64,000 bases of DNA from Myxococcales bacterium (lineage in GTDB: Bacteria > Myxococcota_A > Polyangia > Polyangiales > Polyangiaceae), in contig SECP01000022.1 of NCBI GenBank assembly GCA_004193285.1, positions 58,765 to 122,764 on the forward strand, written 5' to 3'. The notes beneath the pieces are model-generated. The model saw only the letters and a program-made list of their open reading frames with translations, had not been told where the DNA came from and made no database searches. Below are positions 1 to 7,912 of the stretch, piece after piece. Numbering within the stretch: the first letter of the stretch is position 1; each line of letters opens with the position of its first letter. Made by a program: the position numbers and the translations under genes.

Positions 1-60
1 GCGTGTAGGACGTGCGTGTAGGACGTGCGTGTAGGACGTGCGTGTAGGACGTGCGTGTAG
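1..60. repeat. 13-bp tandem repeat, about 4.6 copies
   Basis: The unit gcgtgtaggacgt is repeated exactly four times (1-52) with a partial fifth copy (53-60). The array starts at the window edge, so it may continue to the left. No reading frame across it looks coding. Confidence 0.9.
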
Positions 61-197
61 GGCGCGTCCGCCGGAGAGCATGCCCTGAAGGCTGCAGAGG
101 CGCCCTGCAGGGCGCGTCTGAGACCGCGCCGGAGACGTTCACGAACCCGCGCCAAAACGCCATCAACGGTCACTAGCAAAAAGCGAACGGGCTCTGG

Positions 198-482
198 GTT
201 GCCATCACCCGCAAACGCCCCCACGTACGGAACGGTACATCTCGCTTTTGAGCGAAGCGAACCGCTGAATCATTCAGGATTTTTAGTATGGATACTTACG
301 TTGGCGCGGGGAGAGAAATACCGCCACCGTCTCACCATACGAGGAAGCTCGCTTGCCGACCTCGTGCGAAGCGCGCACGTCTGTTCAGCTAGAGTCGCGC
401 GTCCATCGCGCCGAGGCCCTGGCACAGAGCGGACACGAGCGAGGCTGAGCTGCGCCCACGTGGGCGTGGCAATTGCGCACCC
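198..482 (+). repeat. Long direct repeat, copy A (pairs with 870-1122)
   Basis: The stretch from the atcacccgcaaacgccccca motif, through a GTACGGAACGGTAC palindromic core, to ggcaattgcgcac recurs in the same orientation at 870-1122. Identity is high over the first ~125 bases. The second copy is shortened in the middle. It contains a member of the dispersed GTAC element (225-315). No convincing gene is present. Confidence 0.75.
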
Positions 483-835
483 GAACGTTTCGCAGCGCTC
501 TGTAGCTCAAGGTGTCGATGAGCTCCGAAACGCGCCCGACGGTCGCGCCGGCGTACGGCGTACACGCGTGAGCTCGCGTCTCGTCTCGCCAGTCACCGAC
601 GAGAAGTGCCCAACCGACGCGGCCACGGCAGGCACGCGTGGTCGCGTCAATTGCGCACCCGGACGTTCCGCAGCGCTCTGTAGCTCAAGGTGTCGATGAG
701 CTCCGAGACGCGCGCCCGACGGTCGCGCCTGAGTACGGCGTACACACGTGAGCTCGCGTCTCGTCTCGCAAGTCACCGACGAGAAGTGCCCGACCGACGC
801 GGCCAACGCGGGCACGGGCACGCGTGGTCGCAGCA
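470..835 (+). repeat. Two tandem ~175-bp direct repeats (about 470-645 and 648-835)
   Basis: Both copies begin caattgcgcacccg and share cgcagcgctctgtagctcaa, gtacggcgtacac, gagctcgcgtctcgtctcgc and agtcaccgacgagaagtgcc, with scattered substitutions and small indels. They sit between long-repeat copies A and B, giving a nested A-C1-C2-B arrangement. Indels that are not multiples of three argue against coding. Confidence 0.75.
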
Positions 836-869
836 TGTGCCGAGCACGGCTCAGCCCTCTTTTCGCCGG

Positions 870-1122
870 GGTTGCATCACCCGCAAACGCCCCCACGTAC
901 GGAACGGTACATCTCGCTTCTGAGCGAAGCGAACCGCTAAATCATTGAGGATTTCTAGTACGGAAACGTACGTTGGCGCAGCGAGAGAAATAGCGCCCTC
1001 GTGCGAAGCGCGCACGTCTGTTCCAGCTGGAGTCGCGGGCTCAGATCGCGCCGCGGTTCAGGCAGAAGGCGAATGCTAGTGAGGCTGAGCGCCTCCCACG
1101 GGGGCGCCTGGCAATTGCGCAT
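870..1122 (+). repeat. Long direct repeat, copy B (pairs with 198-482)
   Basis: This is the second copy of the 198-482 repeat. The two share the atcacccgcaaacgccccca start, the GTACGGAACGGTAC core, the cgtacgttggcgc motif, gtgcgaagcgcgcacgtctg and the final ggcaattgcgcat. Copy B is ~30 bases shorter because of an internal deletion after the ggcgc motif. The rest of 1-1239 holds no supportable gene. Confidence 0.7.
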
Positions 1123-1239
1123 CGATACCGAGCGCGAGGCGGGCGAAAGAGGGCCGCGGGGTGTCGGCGCTCAGGGAGACCGAAAGACGCCCCGGTAGCT
1201 TCTGCAAGGAAGGCTGCGCAGCGGCAGCCCCCATGCTCA

Positions 1240-2577
1240 TCAGCCTTGGTAGACGTAGCCGCGCCACACCCAGGAGAGCGCCTTGGCGATGGTGGCGTCT
1301 TGCACTTTGCCATCGCAGTGGCCCGCCCCTTTTCCGAAGACGTACTGGTAGTGGTACTTCTTGGCGGCGAGATCTTCCGCGGTGCGCTCGTTGGCCATGA
1401 CCCAGTTATGGTGGGTGGCTTCCGCGTCGGCCGCGCCGTTGTCGTTCTCGTTGGCGTTGATGAAGATGCGAAGCGGCTTGCTGTCCGCGGTTTTGATGAG
1501 CTCGGCGTCGGAGTGGTATTCCCAGGCGCCGTAGCGGAGGTTCATCATCATGGCTTCGGGCTGCGCGTGGTTCTGCTGGTCCACGAAGGTGCCGGAGTAC
1601 GTGACGATGCGGCTCCACAGGTTGGGGGCGAACCAGCCCATGGTGAGCGCAGCGGCGCCGCCGGAGCTGCAGCCAAAGGCGCCGCGGCCTTGCGGATTTT
1701 TGGTGAATTTGAGGCCAGGATACGCGGCCTTGATCATGCCGTTCGCGACGACTGCGGGCAGCACCTCCGTATCGATGAAGCGCGAGTAACGGTCGGACAT
1801 CGTGTCGTACTCGAGGCCGCGCTCCGAGCCTTGTGCGTCCGAACCGCCGTTCTGCACCGCGACTGCGATGAAGGGCGGCAGCTTCTTGAGCGGGTCCGTG
1901 GAGATGGTCAGGTTGTCGAGAGCGTAGGAGATCTTGTCGATGGGGCCCGGGCCGTCTTGAATGACGAGCACCGGAGCGTCCGTGCCGTCCTTGTAGAGCG
2001 CGGGCACGTACACCGTGATGCTGCGCGTCTCGTTGACGGGCTTGTTCAGGGTGGAGTCTTTACCGTCGAAGATTTGGCTATCGGCGATCTTCATGGAGAA
2101 GGTAAATTTCTTACCTCGCGGGTTCTTCTGATCGTTGAGGTCCGGATCCTTGGTGTAGGTGGGACCTACCTCGGAGTCGCCGTCACCCTCGGAGCTCACC
2201 TCCGGCAGCATCCCGCCAGAGCCGCCAGAGCCGCCGGAGCCGCCACCCGTCGCCGTTCCCGCCGCGCCGCTGGAGCCTCCGGAGCCGCCCGGGCCTGCAG
2301 AGCCACCGGCGCCGCCGATTGACACGCCGGAGCCGCCCGTGGACCCGTTGCCGCTCGCGGCGCCGCCGGTGGTCGCAGTGCCGGCCGCCGCGGAGGAGCC
2401 GCCGTTTCCGCCGGAAGGGGTGCCCGCGACCGCGCTACCCCCGGCTCCGCTGGGCGCGCTGCCTGCCGCTCCGCCAACCGGCGAATCCTCCGAGCTGCAG
2501 GCGGCGAGCGCGCCGAGGTAGCCGCCGAACGCGAGGAGGGAGGCAGATTGAGCAAACGAGCGGAGCGAGCTGACCAT
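1240..2577 (-). CDS. Putative exported esterase (Fes/EstA-like alpha/beta hydrolase lipoprotein)
   Basis: A 445-residue predicted lipoprotein. The N-terminal hydrophobic stretch ends in a lipobox (LAAC, Cys27), followed by a Gly/Ala/Ser-rich linker to about residue 125 and a C-terminal putative esterase domain (about 150-440). The nucleophile elbow G-C-S-S-G-G is visible, with likely catalytic Ser304, and the fold resembles enterochelin-esterase-type 'esterase D' proteins. It probably acts on the outer membrane surface or in the periplasm on an unknown ester. An in-frame TTG at 2583 could add two residues, but the ATG at 2577 fits the signal peptide better. It is divergent from the Mpo1-like gene. 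Confidence 0.75.
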   Translation of the reverse strand: MVSSLRSFAQSASLLAFGGYLGALAACSSEDSPVGGAAGSAPSGAGGSAVAGTPSGGNGGSSAAAGTATTGGAASGNGSTGGSGVSIGGAGGSAGPGGSGGSSGAAGTATGGGSGGSGGSGGMLPEVSSEGDGDSEVGPTYTKDPDLNDQKNPRGKKFTFSMKIADSQIFDGKDSTLNKPVNETRSITVYVPALYKDGTDAPVLVIQDGPGPIDKISYALDNLTISTDPLKKLPPFIAVAVQNGGSDAQGSERGLEYDTMSDRYSRFIDTEVLPAVVANGMIKAAYPGLKFTKNPQGRGAFGCSSGGAAALTMGWFAPNLWSRIVTYSGTFVDQQNHAQPEAMMMNLRYGAWEYHSDAELIKTADSKPLRIFINANENDNGAADAEATHHNWVMANERTAEDLAAKKYHYQYVFGKGAGHCDGKVQDATIAKALSWVWRGYVYQG

Positions 2578-2671
2578 GGACAATGAGTGTTCGGAACCGA
2601 CCCAGTTGGTCGATCAACTGACGACAAAAAGGCCAAGCGATTCGGCTCGGGCGCGTAGTAGTGTAAGTTTC

Positions 2672-3157
2672 ATGCCCAAGCGCTCTTCTACGGCGACGTT
2701 CGGCGTCGCGCTCACGGTGGCAGGTATGGGCGCGCTGTGCGCAGGTTTCAAAAAGAGCGCGCTCACCCTGTTTGGCAGCGGCGTTCGCCTGTTGGAAAAA
2801 GATTGGCGCGCGCGGCATCCCGAGTTCACGGGGAACGCGGCGGAGCGTTGGCAGCGGTCACTCTCGTTTTATCGAGACACGCACCAGAACGGTACGAACC
2901 GCACGCTGCACCTCGTCGGCATCCCGCTCATCGTCGGGGGCGCGGTGGGTTTGTTCGCGTCCAAGCCTTTCAGCCCGGTCACGGGCGTTCTGTGGGCCGG
3001 CTCACTCGGGGCGTTCGCCGCGGGCTGGGCGCTGAATATCCTAGGTCACGCGGCCTATGAGAAGCGTGCCCCCGCGTTCAGCGACGACGGTTTGTCCTTC
3101 ATCGCGGGGCCGGTTTGGGACCTCCAGGAGCTGCTCAAATCCCGACAGGCCGGCTGA
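2672..3157 (+). CDS. Mpo1-like (DUF962) membrane protein
   Basis: The protein has 161 residues. Its second half carries the DUF962/Mpo1 pattern: H71-x-N73, N76-R77 and H80 in HQNGTNRTLHLVG, then two hydrophobic helices and a closing GHAAYEKRAPAF segment. In fungi Mpo1 is an iron-dependent dioxygenase of 2-hydroxy fatty acids, and the His residues seen here would be metal ligands. That role is an inference for this bacterial member. An in-frame GTG/ATG further upstream (from 2576) would overlap the divergent gene, so the ATG at 2672 is preferred. The extra N-terminal helix (about 10-27) is unusual for the family. Confidence 0.65.
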   Translation: MPKRSSTATFGVALTVAGMGALCAGFKKSALTLFGSGVRLLEKDWRARHPEFTGNAAERWQRSLSFYRDTHQNGTNRTLHLVGIPLIVGGAVGLFASKPFSPVTGVLWAGSLGAFAAGWALNILGHAAYEKRAPAFSDDGLSFIAGPVWDLQELLKSRQAG

Positions 3158-3177
3158 CTAGGCACCAATTCGGCGTA

Positions 3178-3257
3178 AATTCCCGCGAAACTCCAGCCTG
3201 CTTCCCATCTCCACCGAAGGGAATTAGCGTCCGCGCCTGGGTTCGGGCAAAAGCCCG
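3178..3257 (+). promoter_or_regulatory. Candidate structured 5' leader of the Cys-rich lipoprotein gene
   Basis: Two inverted repeats precede the start codon at 3281. AATTCCC (3178-3184) pairs with GGGAATT (3219-3225). CGGGC (3244-3248) pairs with GCCCG (3253-3257) around an AAAA loop. A clear ribosome-binding site (aaggga) follows at 3265. No known riboswitch class is recognised. Confidence 0.35.
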
Positions 3258-3280
3258 GCTTCCTAAGGGAGAATTATAGA

Positions 3281-4570
3281 ATGTTAGCCAAACGAGGCCG
3301 AAGCGTTTCGTCCAAGCTCATGGCCGTGCTGATCGTCGCGAGCGTCCCGCTCCTCAACAACTGCGGGAAGATGCCGGGCGGAGTTCCCGGCGCCTCGAAC
3401 CTGCCGGGCGTCCCGGGCAGCTGCCCCGCGAACATCGCCGATGCGTCGGCCATCATGGGCGCGAACTTCGGTCTGGAGGGCGAGCTCGAAGGCAAGGTCA
3501 AGGCCGCACTGGCCGCGAGCGCCAACCTGCAAGCCATTTCGGCCGACGTAGAGGGCGAGGTCGTCACGGCCTGCTCCAACCTGGCCAAAGATCTCGGCGC
3601 GAAGGACGACGACCTGAAGCCGAAGGAAGACGGCCCCGGCAAGAAGGCGGAGGCTGCGTGCAACGTCGCCAGCAAGCTGGTCGGCGAGTTCAAGGCCAAG
3701 GTCAAGGGCCAGGTCGTGGTGGACGTGAAGCCGCCGAAGTGTGAAGCCTCCATGGAGGCGAGCGTGGACTGTGCCGCCAAGTGCGACGCGAAGGTGAAGC
3801 CGGGCGAGGTCAAGGCCACCTGCGAAGGCGGCGAGATCAGCGGCCAATGCGACGCCAAGTGCGAAGGCAAGTGCACGGTGGACGCCTCTGCCAACTGCGA
3901 AGGCAGCTGCAGCGGCGAGTGCAAGGGCGAGTGCAGCGCGGAGATCTCCGGCAAGTGCGACGGCAACTGCGAAGGCAAGTGCGACGGCAAGGACACCAAG
4001 GGCAAGTGCGCCGGCACCTGCGAAGGCAAGTGCAAGGGCAAGGCTGACGCGCAGTGCAACGGCACCTGCAAGGGTTCTTGCTCTGCCAGCTGCGAGATGC
4101 AGGCCAAGGGCGAGTGCAAGGGCACTTGTTCGGGCAAGTGCAGCGTGGAGATGAAGGCGCCGAAGTGCAGCGGCACCGTCAAGCCGCCGGAAGTCAGCGC
4201 GGAGTGCAAGGCGAACTGCAACGCCGAAGTCAACGGCAAGGCCGAGTGCAAGCCGGCGACCGTGTTCGTGAAGGTGAACGGCGCAGCGGACGCCGAAGCG
4301 GCCATGAAGCTCAAGGCGGCGCTGACCAAGAACCTGCCGGGCCTGCTGAAGGTGTCCGTCGGGATGAAGGGCAAGCTCGAGAGCGCAGTGGACAGCGTGA
4401 AGGTCGCGGTCGAAGGCGCCAAGGCGGCGGTGACGAGCGGCGGCGACGCAGCCCTCAAGGTGGGCAGCTGCTTCGCTGCTTCGCTGGAGGCTTCGGCCAA
4501 GGCTTCCGTCTCCATCAACGTGTCGGTCAAGGCGTCCGCTTCGGCGAGCGGCTCGGCCAGCGCGGGCTGA
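3281..4570 (+). CDS. Cys-rich CxxxC-repeat lipoprotein of unknown function
   Basis: A 429-residue exported protein with a hydrophobic N-terminus and a possible, atypical lipobox ending at Cys28 (LLNNC). The middle (about 149-310) holds some 28 cysteines. Many are spaced exactly four residues apart in C-x-G-x-C runs such as CDGNCEGKCDGK and CEGKCKGK, separated by Lys/Gly/Glu-rich spacers. The flanks (about 45-145 and 315-429) are Ala/Lys/Val-rich, and the tail is Ala/Ser-rich. The start is set by the aaggga site 10 bases upstream of ATG. I do not recognise a family. The regular Cys ladder could be disulfide-bonded or bind metal. A strong terminator follows at 4620. Confidence 0.75.
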   Translation: MLAKRGRSVSSKLMAVLIVASVPLLNNCGKMPGGVPGASNLPGVPGSCPANIADASAIMGANFGLEGELEGKVKAALAASANLQAISADVEGEVVTACSNLAKDLGAKDDDLKPKEDGPGKKAEAACNVASKLVGEFKAKVKGQVVVDVKPPKCEASMEASVDCAAKCDAKVKPGEVKATCEGGEISGQCDAKCEGKCTVDASANCEGSCSGECKGECSAEISGKCDGNCEGKCDGKDTKGKCAGTCEGKCKGKADAQCNGTCKGSCSASCEMQAKGECKGTCSGKCSVEMKAPKCSGTVKPPEVSAECKANCNAEVNGKAECKPATVFVKVNGAADAEAAMKLKAALTKNLPGLLKVSVGMKGKLESAVDSVKVAVEGAKAAVTSGGDAALKVGSCFAASLEASAKASVSINVSVKASASASGSASAG

Positions 4571-4619
4571 TCGAACCTTTCACCAGGTAGCCAAGTAGGC
4601 GGAAAGACCGCCAAAGCAC

Positions 4620-4662
4620 GCGGGCGTGGTCGTCGGAAGACGGCCGCGCCCGTCGCTTTTTG
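4620..4662 (+). terminator. Rho-independent terminator
   Basis: GGGCGTGGTCGTC (4622-4634) pairs with GACGGCCGCGCCC (4639-4651) around a GGAA loop with one mismatch, followed by gtcgcttttt. It lies 50 bases past the stop of the Cys-rich lipoprotein gene. Confidence 0.8.
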
Positions 4663-4742
4663 TGATCGATTGGGGCTCGAGCGCGATTACGTCTGGCGCG
4701 CCCGAAGTGCGCGCACACCTAGCGGGTCACTAGGAGACGCTC

Positions 4743-5489
4743 ATGAATCGCACGTCTTTCGCCGCATTGGCTCTGCTTACCTCTTTTGTCACCCTCGTCG
4801 GCTCTGGTTGCAGCAGCGAGGATCCGCCGAGCACCGGCACGGCGGGCACCGGCTCCACCCCGACCGCAGGTACTGGCTCCACCCCGACCGCAGGTACCGG
4901 CTCCACCCCGACCGCAGGCACCTCCGCAGGCGGTAGCGGAACCGCAGGCACCACCGCGACCGCTGGTACGGGCGGAAGCACGGGCGGCGCGAGCGGGGGT
5001 ACCGGAGGCAGCGCAGGCGCGGCAGCGGGCGGCGCAGGCGCAGGCGGCATGGCGGGCGGCTCAGCGACAGGCGGCGGCGGCGCGGGCGGCTCAGCGACGG
5101 GCGGCGGCGGCGCAGGCGGCTCCGGCAGCGGAACCTGTCCGGCCAAGATCGACAGCAGCACCGTGTGCACGGCGGTGGCGAGCTGCCCGGGTACCACCTG
5201 CGGCGTGCACAAGCTCGGCTCGAGGGACTGCAGCTGTGCGGCGGCTGCCGGCAACTTCATGTGCACCTCTTGCACCTACAAGGGCACCGAAGAGATCGTG
5301 GTGAAGCCCACCGCCGCGCTCGAGCCCTGCGCGATGGCCGACTCCGCGATGGAAGACATCACCGCGTGTACCAAGGGCATGCGGTGCAAGTCGCTCGACA
5401 CGACGAAGGACCGCTTCTGCGCGTGCTGGGACGACCCGGCGGGCGGAACCGTTTGGGACTGCGACTCGACGCCGAGCGCGTGGAAGTGA
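4743..5489 (+). CDS. Lipoprotein with TAGTGSTP repeats and C-terminal Cys-rich domain
   Basis: A 248-residue predicted lipoprotein with lipobox GSGC (Cys23). Three tandem TAGTGSTP octapeptides and a long Gly/Ala-rich linker run to about residue 135. A Cys-rich C-terminal domain with ~14 cysteines ends in a CxCWDDPxxGTVWDC segment. The start has a ribosome-binding site (aggaga). The next gene begins one base past its stop and encodes a protein with the same architecture and a related ending, so the two are probably a translationally coupled paralogous pair. Function is unknown. A surface location is inferred from the lipobox. Confidence 0.7.
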   Translation: MNRTSFAALALLTSFVTLVGSGCSSEDPPSTGTAGTGSTPTAGTGSTPTAGTGSTPTAGTSAGGSGTAGTTATAGTGGSTGGASGGTGGSAGAAAGGAGAGGMAGGSATGGGGAGGSATGGGGAGGSGSGTCPAKIDSSTVCTAVASCPGTTCGVHKLGSRDCSCAAAAGNFMCTSCTYKGTEEIVVKPTAALEPCAMADSAMEDITACTKGMRCKSLDTTKDRFCACWDDPAGGTVWDCDSTPSAWK

Positions 5490-5490
5490 T

Positions 5491-6096
5491 TTGAGTCGAA
5501 CCTGCACGCTGGCGCTCTTCGTGGCTCTCGCGAGCTGCGGAGGGCGCTCAGCGCTCGAAGCGACGGACGACGACTTCGTCGCGAACTCCGGCTCGGCAGG
5601 AGCGCCCGCGGCGGCCGGAGCCTCCACCGGCTCCGGAGGCACGGGGGCGCCGGTGAGCGGCAGCGCCGGGAGCGGCAGCAGTGCTGGCTCGCAGCCGGTC
5701 CCGCCGGAGCCGGTTCCAGTGCCTGAGCCAGACGTGAATTGCACGAGCGATCGCGCCAAGGGCGGCATGGCCTGCACCGCGGCGTGCGTGACGACTTGCG
5801 GCTTTTACGGGCTGGGGCAAAAGACCTGCGACTGTGTGAGCGGGGTGTTCGTGTCGTGCCACTGCCCGCGACCTTGGGACTACCAGGGAGATACCACCGC
5901 GCCCGTTTGCGCCAGTCCAGACGGTAAAACGCACTGGATCGACAACACTGCGTGCACGGACGAGTGGCAGCAATGCATCGGTACGGACCCGTACTCGGGG
6001 ACCAACCCACGCGGGTGCGTGTGCTTGACCGACCCGGTGAACGGCAAGCTGGAGTGGACGTGCGGCTCCACCAACCGCTGGTTCCTGGCGGAGTAG
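5491..6096 (+). CDS. Cys-rich lipoprotein, paralogue of the upstream gene
   Basis: The protein has 201 residues, a lipobox ending at Cys16 (LASC), a Gly/Ser/Ala and Pro-rich linker (about 25-80) and a C-terminal domain with ~14 cysteines. The end of the domain (CxCLTDPVNGKLEWTC) matches the end of the preceding protein (CxCWDDPAGGTVWDC). The start is TTG, one base after the TGA of the previous gene. The ggaag just upstream can serve as ribosome-binding site, so coupled translation is likely. No family is recognised. Confidence 0.65.
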   Translation: MSRTCTLALFVALASCGGRSALEATDDDFVANSGSAGAPAAAGASTGSGGTGAPVSGSAGSGSSAGSQPVPPEPVPVPEPDVNCTSDRAKGGMACTAACVTTCGFYGLGQKTCDCVSGVFVSCHCPRPWDYQGDTTAPVCASPDGKTHWIDNTACTDEWQQCIGTDPYSGTNPRGCVCLTDPVNGKLEWTCGSTNRWFLAE

Positions 6097-6135
6097 CGCC
6101 CCAAGCTTTTTCGGCGGCGCGTGTCACACTCGGGC

Positions 6136-6819
6136 ATGCGACGGTGGATGGCCGCCTTCGCCGCGGCGTGGCTCACCGTCTCGAGCGCGCATGCGAGCGA
6201 AGCGCCGGCGAAGGCTAAGGCGAGCGAACGGATCCTGCAGCGGCTCGAGCGCATCGCCGAGAATCTGCGAGAGTCCAAGTACAACCACGCCACGGTGGTG
6301 GACGAGAAGAGCGGGCGCTACGAGTTCGATTGCTCGGGCCTCGTTACATGGGTGCTGCGGCGCACTGCGCCCGGTGCGCACGCAGCCTTGATTGCGCGCT
6401 CCGCCCGCCCGGTGGCGCGCGACTACTACTGGGCGTTCGCCCGCGCGCCGACGGATCGGGCTCCGCGCGGCTTGCACAAGGTGGCGCGCGTATCCGACGC
6501 GCAGCCCGGAGATCTGGTCGCGTGGCTCAAGCCGGCGCAGGTGCAGTCGCCCAACACCGGTCATGTCGCGTTCTTGCTGGAGCAGCCGCGCCCCATCGAA
6601 GGCGTACCGGGCGGCTTCCTGGTGCGCATCGCGGACGCTTCGTCCTACCAGCACGACGCGGACGACCGCTACGAATCCGGCCGAACCGGCTTCGGCACCG
6701 GGACCATCTTGCTCCTGGCCGACGAAACCAGCGGGGAGCCGCGCGCCTACGGCTGGTACGGCCTGCGATCCCGGTACGTCATGGAAACGCCCATCGCGCT
6801 CGGCCGCATCACCCGCTAA
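6136..6819 (+). CDS. NlpC/P60-like exported protein
   Basis: A 227-residue protein with a signal peptide (cleavage probably after AHA, residue 20). The NlpC/P60 pattern is visible: FDCSGLV with catalytic Cys66, a GDLVAW block (about 125-130), and TGHVAFLLE with His143. Such proteins usually cleave cell-wall peptides (gamma-D-Glu to diaminopimelate) or related amides in the periplasm. The substrate here is not known. The ATG at 6136 is preferred over an in-frame GTG 15 bases upstream because it starts the signal peptide directly. The ligase gene follows 10 bases downstream and may be co-transcribed. Confidence 0.75.
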   Translation: MRRWMAAFAAAWLTVSSAHASEAPAKAKASERILQRLERIAENLRESKYNHATVVDEKSGRYEFDCSGLVTWVLRRTAPGAHAALIARSARPVARDYYWAFARAPTDRAPRGLHKVARVSDAQPGDLVAWLKPAQVQSPNTGHVAFLLEQPRPIEGVPGGFLVRIADASSYQHDADDRYESGRTGFGTGTILLLADETSGEPRAYGWYGLRSRYVMETPIALGRITR

Positions 6820-6829
6820 CTTCGGGAGA

Positions 6830-7912
6830 GTGAAGCTTCCGGTACAGCCCCCTGTCCTGCCGATGCTCGCCAAGCGCATCGCAGCGTTGCCCCTCGAAGG
6901 GGACTACATCTTCGAGCCCAAGTGGGACGGCTTTCGTACGCTGGTCTTTCGAGACGGCTCGGACGTGCTGCTGCAAAGCCGCGACGGCAAGCCCATGGGT
7001 CGCTACTTTCCGGAGCTGCTGGCGCCGATCACGGACCAGCTGCCGGAGCGCTGCGTGCTGGACGGCGAAATCGTGATCGAGACGGGCGGCGTGCTGGACT
7101 TCGACGCGCTCCAGCAGCGGCTCCACCCCGCCGCTTCACGCGTGCGGATGCTGGCGGAAAAGACGCCCGCATCCATCGTGTTTTTCGACCTGCTCCTGGA
7201 AAACGAGCAAGACCTCACGACCACGCCGTTCGAGGAGCGCCGCGCACGGCTGGAGCAGCTGCTGCAAGGCGCGGAGCCGCCCTTGTTCATCACCCCCGCC
7301 ACGCGTGATCGCGCGCTGGCCGCGGACTGGTTTTCGCGCTTCGAGGGCGCCGGTTTCGACGGGGTGATGGCGAAGACGCCTGGCGGCGCCTACGAGCCCA
7401 ACAAGCGCAGCATGCTCAAGGTCAAGCACGAGCGTGATTGCGACTGCGTCGTCGCGGGCTTCCGCTGGCACAAAAAGGGCGACCGCGACGCGGTTGGCTC
7501 CCTTCTACTTGGCTTGTACGACTCCGCCGGCAAGCTGCACCACGTCGGGGTGTGCGCAAGCTTCACGGACGCGAAGCGCAAAGAGCTTGTGCAGCTGCTG
7601 GAGCCGTACCGAAAGGACGCGCTGGCCGAGCACCCGTGGAAGCAATGGGCAGAAGCGAGCGTCACCGCGGACGGGTCGGACCAACGCATGCCGGGCGGAC
7701 AGAGCCGCTGGAGCCAGGGCAAAGATCTCTCGTGGGAGCCGCTGCGGGTCGAGCTCGTGGTGGAGGTCGCCTACGACCACATGCAGGGCGAGCGGTTCCG
7801 GCATACCGCGCAATTTCGGCGCTTCCGCGCGGACAAGCCGCCGCGGGATTGCACCTACGAGCAGCTCGAGGTCGTACCCGCCCAGGAGATTGCCGCGATC
7901 TTCACGCGCTAG
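6830..7912 (+). CDS. ATP-dependent DNA ligase (LigC/LigD ligase-domain type)
   Basis: A 360-residue protein with an adenylation domain followed by an OB fold, the minimal layout of stand-alone LigC or the ligase module of LigD. Motif I is EPKWDGFR with nucleotidyl Lys31. DGEIVIE, FFDLLLEN, GFDGVMAKTP and LKVKHERDCDCVV follow in the expected order. The end (FRHTAQFRRFRADK) is typical of the OB domain of this family. It seals nicked DNA using ATP and is usually tied to Ku-dependent end joining or base excision repair. The start is a GTG after a cgggaga site. The gene converges with, and overlaps by 11 bases, a LigD-type polymerase gene. Confidence 0.85.
   Translation: MKLPVQPPVLPMLAKRIAALPLEGDYIFEPKWDGFRTLVFRDGSDVLLQSRDGKPMGRYFPELLAPITDQLPERCVLDGEIVIETGGVLDFDALQQRLHPAASRVRMLAEKTPASIVFFDLLLENEQDLTTTPFEERRARLEQLLQGAEPPLFITPATRDRALAADWFSRFEGAGFDGVMAKTPGGAYEPNKRSMLKVKHERDCDCVVAGFRWHKKGDRDAVGSLLLGLYDSAGKLHHVGVCASFTDAKRKELVQLLEPYRKDALAEHPWKQWAEASVTADGSDQRMPGGQSRWSQGKDLSWEPLRVELVVEVAYDHMQGERFRHTAQFRRFRADKPPRDCTYEQLEVVPAQEIAAIFTR

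Noticed and set aside
199..923. Open frames in the 5' repeat island
   Set aside because: They change frame between repeat copies because of non-triplet indels and encode Arg/Ser-rich nonsense. They are not supported as genes.
3274..4614. 446-codon minus-strand frame full of Leu/His/Pro repeats
   Set aside because: It mirrors the CxxxC repeat gene, which has a signal sequence and a good ribosome-binding site. The minus frame has no start signal or known domain.
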